Shown: piece after piece, positions 10,385 to 21,696 of the stretch
Position numbering within the stretch: the stretch's first letter is position 1
Layout of the letters: the number at the start of each line of letters is the position of its first letter
DNA from: Austropuccinia psidii
Lineage: Eukaryota > Basidiomycota > Pucciniomycetes > Pucciniales > Sphaerophragmiaceae
Direction of reading: 5' to 3'
DNA length: 64,000 bases
Assembly: GCA_023105745.1 (NCBI GenBank)
Contig: JALGQZ010000011.1
Coordinates: forward strand, 21,230,975 to 21,294,974
The notes under the pieces: generated by a model
What the model saw: the letters and a program-made list of their open reading frames with translations, nothing else
Told to the model about the DNA's origin: nothing
Database searches by the model: none
Program-made: the position numbers and the translations under genes

Positions 10385-13300
10385 TTAGGTTTCAAATAGT
10401 TGAAGTAAATGATGAATAACTATACATGGCTTTGATTGTAACATTAGCTTCTCATCATTAGTAAGCTTGGAAATATAATCATTTGAATAAAGATCTTCTG
10501 GAAGTCCAATTGGAAATTTGGCTTCTTTCTCAAAAATAGCACTTTGTACTCTTCTACTTTCCAAGACATTTGGAATTCTATTGAATTTACTTTTTTGAAT
10601 TTGCTTTTGAATTAATAAGGAATCTAATTGACTTTCTAACTTTGAGAATAAATCTGACCTCCAAGGGGACTTTAGTTTTATTAATGATCCATTTTCATCT
10701 TCAGTATCAGAGCAGCATTGTGGCTCATCAAATATGGAAGCTTCATCTTGATTGATTTTTAATGATAGTAATGTATCTGAGAGATTTGATGATAACTATA
10801 TATTAAATAACATCAATTGGTGTAAAAATCAATCACAAATAAAATAAAAACATACTCTTTTACGCCACCTTGATTTCTGCTTCTGACTGGCTTTTTTTGA
10901 AAGTGCTTCAGGAACCAATTTATCATTCTTAAGATCCTCTTGTTTCCCTCTCAACCAGAACATTAGTATTAAAGACTTATTAATATGTGTATTATCCTTT
11001 GGATTTATCAAGAATATTTTCAATTCTACTTGTTGGTGTAAATAGTTCCAGTGCTTGAGAGCAAATTTTGAAAATATTTGATTCCATTTTGATTCCCAAC
11101 ATTGATTCCAAGCAAAGGTTGACATTGGGAAGCCTGATTTGAAGAGATCCTCTAGAAACATAGTTTTGTACATTGGTGAAATTAATATTCTTGGGTTTAT
11201 AGATGGTCTATCCTCTCCTGAGTTATGATTATGGGGATTTGTAATTGGATTATCAGTGCAAGAAAAGGGTAAGTTCTCAACAATTTTGAGAATTTCTTCT
11301 GATGGAAGAGATTTCCAACTATTTATATCAGATGGAGATTGGAAATAGTTGATTTACATGATCAACCAGCATAATCGATGTATGGATCTTAATATTGCAC
11401 TGGTAGGTAGTGGGATGATGGGATGTAATATCTTGTCGATAGTCCTGTTTTATTGGGGTATAGAGGTCTCCAAAAAGTAATGGGAAGCTTTAGGAATAGT
11501 AAAACAGGTTAATTAAAGTCAGATTTCTGGGTATAGGTGGAAGAATCAAGAGAAAGGCTCCTAATTATCATAAATGAGAGGATTTTGGAGCCCTGTAGTT
11601 ATTTCTTACAGTTTGAATGAGCCTGAAAAAGCTATCTTGTGTAAAAGGTGCTTATTTGGGAAAGTAAACAATGAGGTATCAGGTCAAGCAAAGTAATCTT
11701 AGCACCCTCAAACATGATTTGAATAAAAATAACCCTTTTTTGAAAGAATAAAATTGAATTACAGAAAAAATTGATCGAATTAATGAGGTGTTTATATTGG
11801 CTTTATCAGGGAGATCTAGTACAGGTTGTCTATCTATGGTATTTTTTTCAAGCCATGCCTCACTGAAGTCCAATACTAAACATTTGGCCACTTCCAATTT
11901 TTTTGGAGCAGTGGGAACAAATTCATGTGTTTTTGAGAAAATTTCCTTGTTAAAAATATCCAAAATATATGCATTTGTTCTTGTCCAAATAGGCTCATAA
12001 GGCCTTTCCTTTGCAATAACACTATAAGTAATTTCAATCATCTGCAATGCTCCTTTAGCTGAGCTTTTTCTCCAATCTCTTGAGCAAACCATTAAGCCTC
12101 TAATCCCAGAAGCAAGAAATGAAGCTGAAATATGATAGCAGGGCTTGAATGATCCTATTTTTGATTGTAGCTCTAATAAGGTCTTAAGGTGTTCTTTGGA
12201 CCTTTTATGAGTGGGCACAAATCCGTCAGGAATATTGACTGGAAGAATTTATGAATGTGCTAGTATCAGGACTTATGAAATCATAAGATTTAAAATGGAA
12301 TAATTGAAAGATATTAAGCTATTCATTAAATAATGAATTGGCCGGTTTTCTTCCTTTTCATCAAGGGTATTTTCAATTTGAGCTGAATGGGATGGTCTTG
12401 TGCTGAGGCAGGACACTAGAAATTCCAGGATGAGTCTTTGAACTAACAAGGGATCATCTTCTGTTGATTTTGTGATTTCAAACTTTTCAGGTTGTAGGAG
12501 ATCTTGTGCAGAAACTGATATTGACTCCAGTATTACATTGGCCCAGAACTGTTTCTTTTGAAGATTAGGGACAAAAAGGGATTGTGCCAATTGAAAGAGG
12601 GGTTGATGTGATTTGGGAATTTTTTGCATTGAAATTGTAGAATCCAAAGTAAAGATAGGGACATTACAAGCATCAGGATCATTGAAAGGATCATATTTCC
12701 TTGGTGAAAAGATACCTAATCCTGACAACAGCAAGTAAATATCAATGTTTGGGAAGAAACATGAATGAATGTCTTTTGTATTTACCAGATTTATCCAAAT
12801 CCACTAGCCATTTGGTAATGCTAAGAGATCCAATACTTTGAAAGTGTATTCCTTTGGGTAGTTTCGTAGAAAATGGCCTTTGGGGAATTTTCTGGAATCG
12901 TTCTCTTACAAGAGTTTCAACATTAACCTGGCATTTCATCCATGAGGATACAGAAAGTGGCTCATAATGGCTTTTTTTTTCTTCAAAGTGATCTGAGGGA
13001 ATGGGATTGAATAATCCAGATTGTGGAAGCTTTTTCTTTTTTTGGGATGTTGAAGGCTCTTCATTACTGGTTTGCATTACTTTTGAAGCTGATGGGTTGT
13101 TATCTACAAGTATGAAATTGGAGTTAGGTTTTTCTTTTGAGTGTTTGGTAGATGTAGGTTGTATCAAGGGCTCCTCTATTTTTGATTTTGATTTTTTTCT
13201 CATGGTGGAAGCTGTGAAACGTTTTATATTTGATTGATCATTTTGAGAAATACTATTGACTTCAGGGCTGGAGTTTGAGGTGGATAGGGCTTTTTCAAAA

Positions 13301-13854
13301 TCATTTTGAGGTTGGAATAGTCCTGGTTCTAGATTTTGAGAATCTGAATGGTTTTGTGGGTGTGATTTCTCAGTGTCACAATTGCATTCCAATTTCTAAG
13401 AAAGAAATGATTTAGGGAATATAGTTTAATCTTTGAGTAAAGCCTAAATAAAATATTGAGACATACTTCATGATTCTTTTCCTTTATACTTTGATAAATT
13501 TTCGCCTTTTTATTACTCATACTAGGAGAGGATAGGAAATACCTCTTTATTGATGTTTGGGAGGATGCTGAAATAACAACCTTGGCTTCAGGGGGTAATG
13601 ATCCACCTAGCTGTACACCTAAATTATGATTTGAATTCCAATTAAAAATGGCTCCATATGGGAAAAAGCTGGAAAAACATACAATACAGATCATTTTCAA
13701 GTATTTTGGAGAACTCTTGAATTTTTTTTCTTGCATATTCAGGAAAGTGAGTATCACAGGTAGCAAGCTTGAGAGAAGGAAGAAATTTGGAGATTTTGGA
13801 TATTAATTCCAATTTTTCAACTTGCTTTGGCTCTATTTCAAGTAATGGATCCAT
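10385..13854 (-). pseudogene. Unknown gene A, multi-exon, broken
   Basis: I do not recognise the family. An ATG at 13854 opens MDPLLEIEPKQVEKLE. Introns with GT-AG borders that keep frame are 13466-13396, 12785-12722 and 10855-10796 (71, 64 and 60 bp). The N-terminal part is charged and Ser/Lys-rich (about 13390-12790), probably disordered. The middle (12720-11690) looks folded, with FKPCYHISASFLASGIRG and YEPIWTRTNAYILDIF. The C-terminal exon ends at 10385. A one-base frameshift lies near 13690, two in-frame stops near 12272 and 12240, and 11680-11180 is badly decayed. Its 3' end lies nine bases from the 3' end of the helicase pseudogene on the other strand. Confidence 0.6.
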
Positions 13855-14040
13855 TTTGGAGCAGTGATTATCTGAAATTGACTGAGGGTTAATTATTATA
13901 AATAAGTTTATAAATTTATTTTTTAAATAAAATTGAAAAAATAGAAGGTGGGCGTTCTTTACAGTGTTCAAGACAGATTGGACTATTATGGAATGTAGTA
14001 TTTTGGGAAGGCATATATAATGATGACTTTTGATAAATGT

Positions 14041-14529
14041 CTATAGGTTTGTTTGAGCATTGCTCAATATATAATAGCTTGGGGACAATTGAAAACCAAA
14101 GCAGGCATAAATAAGAGGCTTATATATTAAATAATTTTGAGAACCTATAGCACAGTTCAGCTTTGAAAACATTAAATAAATAACAAATTTATGACTGATG
14201 GTCATAACTGTGAAAGCCCACATTGTGGCTAAATTATAAATTCTCACAATGGGTGACTTTTGAAAATATTTTTAACATGTTTTCTTTTGAATTACATTTA
14301 TTAATAAACTCTAAGCTTGGCCAACATATAGGACACTTATGCTCTCAAATACACTACAAAAATACTAATTTTATGACTGCCAGTCATGATTTTGAAAGGC
14401 ATCTTTTGACTTGGTTATTAATTCACTCAATTGGTGAATTGTTAAAATAATTTATCTCTAATTATATTTCCAAATACATCTATTACAAAAATCTAAGCTT
14501 GGATACAAAAAACAACTAGGAGATAAACA
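14041..14529. repeat. Palindrome-bearing diverged repeats between genes A and B
   Basis: TTATGACTG-x-GTCAT palindromes occur near 14,188 and 14,371, about 183 bp apart, and AAGCTTGG-like words near 14,077, 14,312 and 14,493. The palindrome is the same kind found in the 165-bp array at 20.4-21.3 kb. The segment lies upstream of gene A and just behind the end of gene B, so it may be an old copy of a shared regulatory or transposase-binding repeat. Confidence 0.5.
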
Positions 14530-16160
14530 TTATTCAGGATTCATACAATTATGACTACTTGAACCAGCTTCAATTCCACTGAGAGAAGATCTTCCTGGCC
14601 TCTGTATGTTGTGAAGTCCCCTTTTTGTCTTGGCCTCAATCTCTAATAAAATATTTTGGAGTCCAATTGGTTCTTTTACCAGTAAGTGTTTTCTTTCAAC
14701 TTCTGAAATTGTGTTTAAGTATATTGTGGAATAACAATCTAAAGGTAAGCAATGTTGGACATTAGTTAAATCAGAATTATAGTCTAATTTCTCTCCATCC
14801 CTATGAAGCATACATTGAACTCTATTTTTTTCAAGCTGGGTTTTGGCACCAAGGGTCATTGCTAGATCCAATTGCCTTTTACACAAGGTCAAAGATTCAC
14901 TACGCCAAACTACAACAAGTCTTTTTGGTGCTTTTCCCAAGTCAGAATTATCCTCTACCTCTTAAGTTGCTTTTATATCAGTATTTATTGCAGAGAAATA
15001 GTTGCTTTGAGGGAATAATTGATGTGCTATCTTAAAACAGGCAGCTGTAAACTAAATATAAAAGTAATATTAGAGTTTGATGTATGTCTAACAAAAGAAT
15101 AAGCATGTGCATTCTGACTCCCTCTAGTGTTTTTGGATTTCTTAGCTTTTTGAAATTTAACCTCCTCTGCAGCCTGGCCAAGTTTTGAAAGCCTTTTCAT
15201 TTCTTTACCCCTTCCATTGACCCAACATTCAATTAATGGGTTTAATTGATCAGGATTGTTGATATTCAAGCTTGGTTGAGTCTGGCTACAATTGAAAAAA
15301 TGTTTGGAGATAATGTTGGCTATGGCTGCATTCCAAGTGGAGTTATTGAATTAGGTTCCCCACTGGAAGGTAATCCTCTTGAGGCCTACTAGCTGGCATT
15401 CCTTTTCACAAGAATGCTTTTCAACTATTGAGACCTTGATCTTGTTATTGAGAAAATCACAACTTGGTTTGAATTCAGGTGGCTGCAATTGGTGAGATAT
15501 AGAGGTGATTTCTTGTTTTACCAGAATTTTGCGCTCACTATTTGGATGATCTCTCAGTCCATATTCAAAGGTTTCCAAATGGGTCTTGATGTGTTTAGCT
15601 CGGTTTTTGACCCAATGAATAGGAAATTCCTCTTAATCATTGGTAGGATTGGGTGGGAAGTGATCTACAGAAGGTGGCATACCCATTAAGAAGTAGATAA
15701 ATTCTTGCAAGTGGACTGATTCAGTGGATGCCTGACTTGGAAGATTGTTCTTTGTTACCAATCTTGTAATGCAGTGATTTCTCCCTTGCAAAATTCTCTT
15801 ATTATTTCTGGCCCTCTGTTGGTCCTCTTCTTGTTGAATCCTGAATTCTACTCCAACCAAAAACCAAATCAGTTAGTAATTTTCAATCAGCTTTGGGAAA
15901 GATACTCACCACCGGATGTTATTTCCTCTTGTCCCTCCTGACTGGCATTCTGTGCAACTGCATCCTCTATTCCAAGTCTTTCCAAATCTTGCAGAAAGAT
16001 AGATTTCTGTCCAGTAGAGTCAGTATGGATGCTTTTGTGGTTTTCTTCATCTGAGTTAATTATTTGGTCACCCTCTGTTGGTGGGTTTTGTGATGAGGAT
16101 CCAGAATTTTCTCTGTGGAATGCGGAGGGGAGCCACCCATTGCATTGGAAGACATTGTAA
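14530..16160 (-). pseudogene. Unknown gene B, broken
   Basis: The family is unknown to me by function, although its last exon (GKAPKRLVVVWRSE, then LGAKTQLEKNRVQCM) resembles hypothetical rust proteins I recall. An ATG near 16,160 is one frameshift away from the following open frame (QDLERLGIEDAVAQN). An intron at 15909-15851 has GTGAGT, a TACTAAC branch site and an AG. The second exon region runs to about 15,030 with stops near 15,630 and 15,350. A further intron near 15,110-15,050 is likely. The final exon ends at 14530. The protein is basic. It follows the transposase gene on the same strand, the place where CACTA elements often carry their second, DNA-binding protein; that role is inference. 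Confidence 0.58.
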
Positions 16161-16615
16161 TATCAATTTGAAGAAGTGGAGTTAAATTGAGGAAAATGAG
16201 GTAATTATATCAATTAAAGTTTGAGGATGTTAAACAGAGTTGAAGTAAGGATTAAACATATGAGAATGAATTTGGTGGATGAGAAAGCTAAGGAAAGCTT
16301 AAAGCAGGTTGGTGAAGTGGAAATACAGACATTTTTGGTGGAGAAGAGATAGTTTAGATACACATTTTTTCAAACCTGTTCTATCCAGCACCAAAAAACC
16401 AAATTATGTCTTGAAAGATCTTTGGGAGGCTTAAATATGGCAGATTGACAATTTAAATCTCTTTTAAAAGGGATTTGAGTGAATTATTCTAAAAAAACTT
16501 CATTCAATAGCATATAACAATATCAACAAAGGAAAAAGTATTGTTTTTCCTCCAAGGAAATCTTTAGTGAGCATTGTTAAGGAAACCTAAGGCTCAAAGG
16601 GGTGCGGTGCTTCAA

Positions 16616-19600
16616 TCACCTATCTATTGCTGGAAAGGTTTGAAAGGAAATGGTAAGAATCTGTTAAAATATATGAGATAATGAGTGAGTGGCAGTCCAC
16701 TGAATCACTTACTGATGAATGTAGAGATACCAAGCAGAGTGTAGCCTGATGGATTCCAAAGGTTCCAGGAGGATTCTTGAGGCTTTCAGCATGACCCAAA
16801 ACTGATTGGGAGTTGATGATTATGGCATCCTCTGTCTGGTCCAATAGAATAGAACAATTGAGATCTGGAAAATGGTGGAAAGGGTCTTTTTCTATTTCAT
16901 TATCTTCAAGCTTCTTAAAAGGTTTTATTATTAGTCACCATATGTTGGGATCACCTCCAACTAATGTTACAATATTATCAATATGGCCCAATGATTTGAC
17001 ATTATTAATGCTATACTCTATGATACTGTCTTCAACATGTGATTTTACATTACAATACCTTTTTCTTTCAAAAATTATTGACTTTTTGCATTCAAAGAGG
17101 TTTACAACATCCCTTAAATCTCTTGAAACTAGTAGTTTCCACTGTTGAAAAATAGCATCATGCAATTGAATTGTATGACTGGCACTGATATTTTTTGATT
17201 GATTCAGAGAAATGAGGGGATTGTTCCTACCAACTCTTTGTTGAAGATTAGGCAATTTGGAAATACATTGATATTGTACTTTAGATATCCATCTTTTGAG
17301 TATTGTTTGGGAGATCTCAGCTACAATTGGTTATATGTGGGTGAGTATTGTGTGAGGGTTATTTTTTGACATAAAAATATATAATTCAAACTCAACATGG
17401 CTTATTATTCCGTGGTATGTCCCCAAATTTACGGTTAATTCCTTGATATGCCCACACAGCTAAGCTTCTTGGTGGCCCTAGCTCCTTGATAACCTTTGGT
17501 AAATGCTGTGTTAGGTGTAGATTAGGTTTGGAGTTTATCATGGACCAATCCAAACAGAGTGTTTGACAATAGATCTTTGTAGCACTTTCAGTCTTATCTA
17601 GGTCTTCTTCATTAATGCTTGTTCTGAGTAACATGTTTGTTAATGTAACTAATGAAATCAGTGATTTGAGTAGAAGATCCTTATGGAGGTAGTTCCCTGG
17701 GCATTTTACCCTTTCCTCCCTGTGAGGTATTTGTGAACTCCATAGTGGTACAACTGCCAAAGGTAAATAAAATGTCATCAAGATTTTCCACTCTGCTGCT
17801 TTGAGTGTCTGAAAGTTTTTGAAACCAAATTTTCTGGGTAGACAAGAAAACCATGACAGGACTTTTGTTTGATTGATGACTTTTTGAAGTACCTCTAATT
17901 TGTCTTTTTTAATCTTGGAGTTTCATCCCCCATTGGATTTGAATATTGATTATCATCAGAAGATAAATCAGAGGGAACCAATGAATCACTACCATGTGTA
18001 AAAGGTAACAAGTTGAGTACTGTAGAAGTGGCTATCTGGGATCTAAGGGAATACCTTGAGTTTGAAGTTCTGTTGCTTTTTGCAGTTTGATCACTTTTGG
18101 TCCTAGAGGCTTCACTAGAGCCTTTGTGCCTTTGGGATGTAGGAGGTCAAATGTGGGCAAGGCTAGCTTTTGTAAAGTTTTGTTTCTTGGGTCTATGTAT
18201 TTTGTCAGAATCATTGTCATCTTCATTTTCCCTTCTTCTTGGACACCCCAATAAACAAAAAGGATATTTGGATGGATTTGAGTGTGCCAAAAAATGTTTC
18301 TTTTTCATTTGAAGCTCAAATTTGTGACCAGCCAACCCCACCTTGAGGAATGGTATGCAATATTCTTTGATATCCCCTAAAATCAAACAATGCATAATAT
18401 TTATGCCACAAAAGTGAATTGGTCTCCAGTAATCTAGTTTATTTAGAATACTCCACTGGACACCATGTAATTTTACAAATTCATCTTGTTCCTTTTTGGT
18501 TTGAAGTTGGAGCCATTCATTTGCCTTGGTAATATGATTTTCATGTGTCCTTGTTTCAAATTTTGAAATATCTATTTCATTGATGTCCACCCTTGTAATA
18601 TTACAAAAGGAGCAAAATTGATTGGCTGAATGAGAGGCAAATCCAGCCACTTTATGTAGAGCAGGAAGATCTGCTATTAAAGGTAATAAAGCCACTCTAA
18701 TAAGTCTACCATATGGAAAGTCGTGGGTATTGGAAAACCAAATACCATTCCATAACATTTGAAGCTCAATCACAAGAGGCTCCAAGATTGAATTCATTTG
18801 ATCAAGAGATGGCTCTTTGGGACCAGGAATTATTGCACATAAAAACATGTTCTCCTCTTTGTGATGTTCACTTGGAGGAAGATTCAAACAAGTGAGAAGA
18901 ATTGACCCAATTGAAATGGATTTTGCAGCCCCTTTGTTACTGAATGGATTGAACGAATCTACATATAAGCTAAATATCAAATTACCTGTTCTATTTGTGA
19001 AAGCTTGTTTACTACGTGGGTAAGATTTGAATGTGTGCCAAATTTTTCTATGCCAAATATCAGAAATAACTTTAGGGTCTGTTTGAGAATTATGGGTATT
19101 TTGAGCATTTAATAGCTTTTCAAAGCCAGGAATCCACATATGGGAGGCCAACCATTTTTGCAAGGATTGGTATGTAAAGGTACAGATTGGTTTTTGAAGT
19201 GAAGTATCATTCTTGTCATCAGTTTTAAATAAAAGAGAACCACATTCTTTTCTTGCAAGAGATCCTAATTTGACAATGGAGGAAGGAAAAGGTTGAATAA
19301 ATTTGGATGTAAACTGTTTGTTGATGTGCCCTGTTTCAGTCAGATCATACAAGCTGAAGCATTCTGGATAGCAAATCTTTTTTTCAAAGTCCATGGATAT
19401 GCCCAACTGAACCAAAATAGTTTCAATTGAAAGTGGAATTTCTTTAGAAAAGGATAATCCATCAAAATTGAATTTCTCTCCAAGGCTAATTATCTTTTCC
19501 CTTTCTGATAGAAGAAATTGTTTGATAAAATCTCTGGACAATCCCTTTTTGAGGTATAGGCTGGAAGCTTGAACGAAAACTTTATGAGCATGAGATTCAA

Positions 19601-19998
19601 TGAATTTAAAGGTCTTGTTTTCATATTTTTTGGTATCAAAAAGTAAATTTCTTTCATTATTCTGATGACATATCTGTTCAATTTGAGAGCATCCAGGCGT
19701 TTTCTGTGCTGGATGCACAAAAAGATTGTGGAAAATTAGCTTTAAGTAATGATGAATAATTGAAATTAATGAGGGAAAGAGTCCTTAAATTTTCACTATT
19801 TTGGGCTAAAAACATCCGATCAACCAAAGGATGGGTTCTCCTGAGTTTTACTAGTTCCAATTGATGTGTCTTCCAAGCTGGGTCAGACATAGGTCTTCCA
19901 TTCTGAAAAATATTGTTCAAATCTTCATAGTATTGATTATAACAGCCAAGCTTGTGACAAGTGCAAATCTTTTTAGGGCAACCCATTTTTTGCACCAT
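16616..19998 (-). pseudogene. TNP2-like transposase (CACTA superfamily), broken
   Basis: The start at 19998 gives a Cys-rich head (CPKKICTCHKLGC) that may bind zinc. The core, 19.7-18.15 kb, has the TNP2 wording: SLYVDSFNPFSNKG, LTCLNLPP, IIPGPKEPSLDQ, LLPLIADLPALHKVAGF and FCSFCN. The distal part includes KPNLHLTQHLPKVIKELG (17.5 kb) and, at 16.9-16.7 kb, NPPGTFGIHQATLCLVSL. A last intron at 16712-16661 joins a short exon ending in TGA at 16616. Frameshifts lie near 19,700 and 17,880, and single stops at 18,147, 17,392, 16,935 and elsewhere. TNP2-type enzymes cut and join element ends. I favour TNP2/CACTA over KDZ because of these core motifs. Confidence 0.78.
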
Positions 19999-20149
19999 GA
20001 GATTTTGTGGGGAATGAACAAAAAGGGCCCAAGAAATTGAAATGGAGTAGTGTGGTTATGAGGAACATTTTGGAGGACGAAGTGAACTCAAAAGAGCTTT
20101 CAAGTGGACAAAAACATAGCTTTATTTATATTTGAGCATCTTTGATTTT

Positions 20150-21360
20150 GCAAAGGTAGAAGCCAATTATGCCCCTATATGGTGTGCATGGGGTACAAAT
20201 TTTATTGAGAAGTCATAGGTTCACCAGTTTCAAGATTAGAGCACCTGTAAAAAAACATTTACAGCCAAGCTGTATGGTGTCTGGGCCTCATTTGGATACA
20301 GTTTTGTGTGTATCTGAGTGGTTCTGATTACATTTCTAGGAGACAAACCAATTATGGCTGTAATTGGCTTGCATATGGTACAATGGACCTCATTCAGATA
20401 CAGTTTTTTCTGTATCTGAGTGGGTCTGATTGGATTTCAAGGAGAAAAACCAATTACGGCCGTAATTGGTTTGCATATTGTACAAATTATGACCGGCAGT
20501 CATAATATGACCACCTGTGTACAATTACAGCCAAAGCTTTATTGTCAATGGACCTCATTAAAATACAGCCTCTTCTGTATCTGAATGAGTCTGATTTGAT
20601 TTCAAGGAGACAAACCAATTAGGGCCGTAATTGGTTTGCAAGTGGTACAAATTATGACAACCTGTGTACAATTACAGCCAAAGCTGTATTGTCAATGAAC
20701 CTCATTCAGATAAAGTTTTTTCTGTATCCGAGTGGGTCTGATTAGATTTCAAGGAGACAAACCAATTACAGCCGTAATTGGTTTGCATATGGTACAAATT
20801 ATGACCGGCGGTCATAATTTGACCACCTGTATACAATTACAGCCAAAGCTGTATTGTAAATGGACCTCATTCAGATACAGTTTTTTCTGTATCTGAGTGG
20901 GTCTGATTGGATTTCAAGGAGACAAACCAATTACGGCCATAATTGGTTTGCATATGGTACAAATTATGATGGGCAGTCATAATTTGACCACCTGTGTACA
21001 ATTACAACCAAATCTGTATTTTCAATGGACCTCATTCAGATATAGTTTTTTCTGTATCTGAGTGGGTCTGATTAGATTTCAAGGAGATAAAACAATTACG
21101 GCTGTAATTGGTTTGCAAGTGGTACAAATTATGACTGGCGGTCATAATTTGACCACCTGTGTACAATTACAGCCAAAGCTGTATTGTCAATGAACCTCAT
21201 TCGGATAAAGTTTTTTCTGTATCTGAGTGGGTCTGATTGGATTGCCAGGAGCCAAGTGGTACGGATTATGACCAGCAGTCATAATCTCACTCTGATGACA
21301 TTCTGAGGACACAAATTTATTGCAGTCATAATTGATTTACATTTTGAAGAAATTATCCTG
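20150..21360. repeat. 165-bp tandem array, four palindromes per unit
   Basis: Units begin with CCTCATT at 20388, 20553, 20700, 20865, 21030 and 21195; spacing is 165 bp except for one unit of 147 bp. A short unit (from 20286) and a worn one (from about 20150) precede, and the last unit is truncated. A typical unit holds four inverted repeats in a row: ATACAG-T6-CTGTAT, CCAATTACGGCCGTAATTGG (perfect 20-mer), TTATGACCGGCAGTCATAA, and ACAATTACAGC/GCTGTATTGT. The array lies between the transposase (-) and gene C (+). Subterminal repeat arrays that bind transposase are known in CACTA elements; a shared divergent promoter is another reading. Confidence 0.85.
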
Positions 21361-21596
21361 GTGGGCTAAATCTCTCACCCACCTACAGGTGTGACTGTAC
21401 CATCCAATCTAATAACCCATGCATTTGAAGGAGGATTCTAAAGATACACATCTCCTGACACTTATTTGTGCCCTCAATGTGTAATTGAGGTTTATTTCTA
21501 GCGGATCTGCAGCTTTCTTTCCTTGGAAACCACAAAACTCATTTCTGCTCTATTTCTATGTGCTACACCCCCACTTCATTCCATTGGGACCTGCAA

Positions 21597-21605
21597 TATA
21601 AATAG
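21597..21605 (+). promoter_or_regulatory. TATA box upstream of gene C
   Basis: TATAAATAG stands 92 bases before the ATG at 21697, with a pyrimidine-rich stretch between them. Confidence 0.5.
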
Positions 21606-21696
21606 AGCTGTTTTCCCATGTTTCCCTTAAGCTACTCCGTTTTTAAATTGTTTTGGCCATTTAAATCCCTCTCCTCCCAATATAATACCCAATACT

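Noticed and set aside
14349..14360. ACACTACAAAAA as a CACTA-type terminus
   Set aside because: No inverted partner was found on the far side of the transposase and no target duplication, so it does not mark an element end.
16616..19998. Transposase as a KDZ-type enzyme
   Set aside because: The core motifs (DSFNPF, IIPGPKEP, ADLPALHKVAGF) read as TNP2/CACTA; the Cys-rich head alone is not enough for KDZ.
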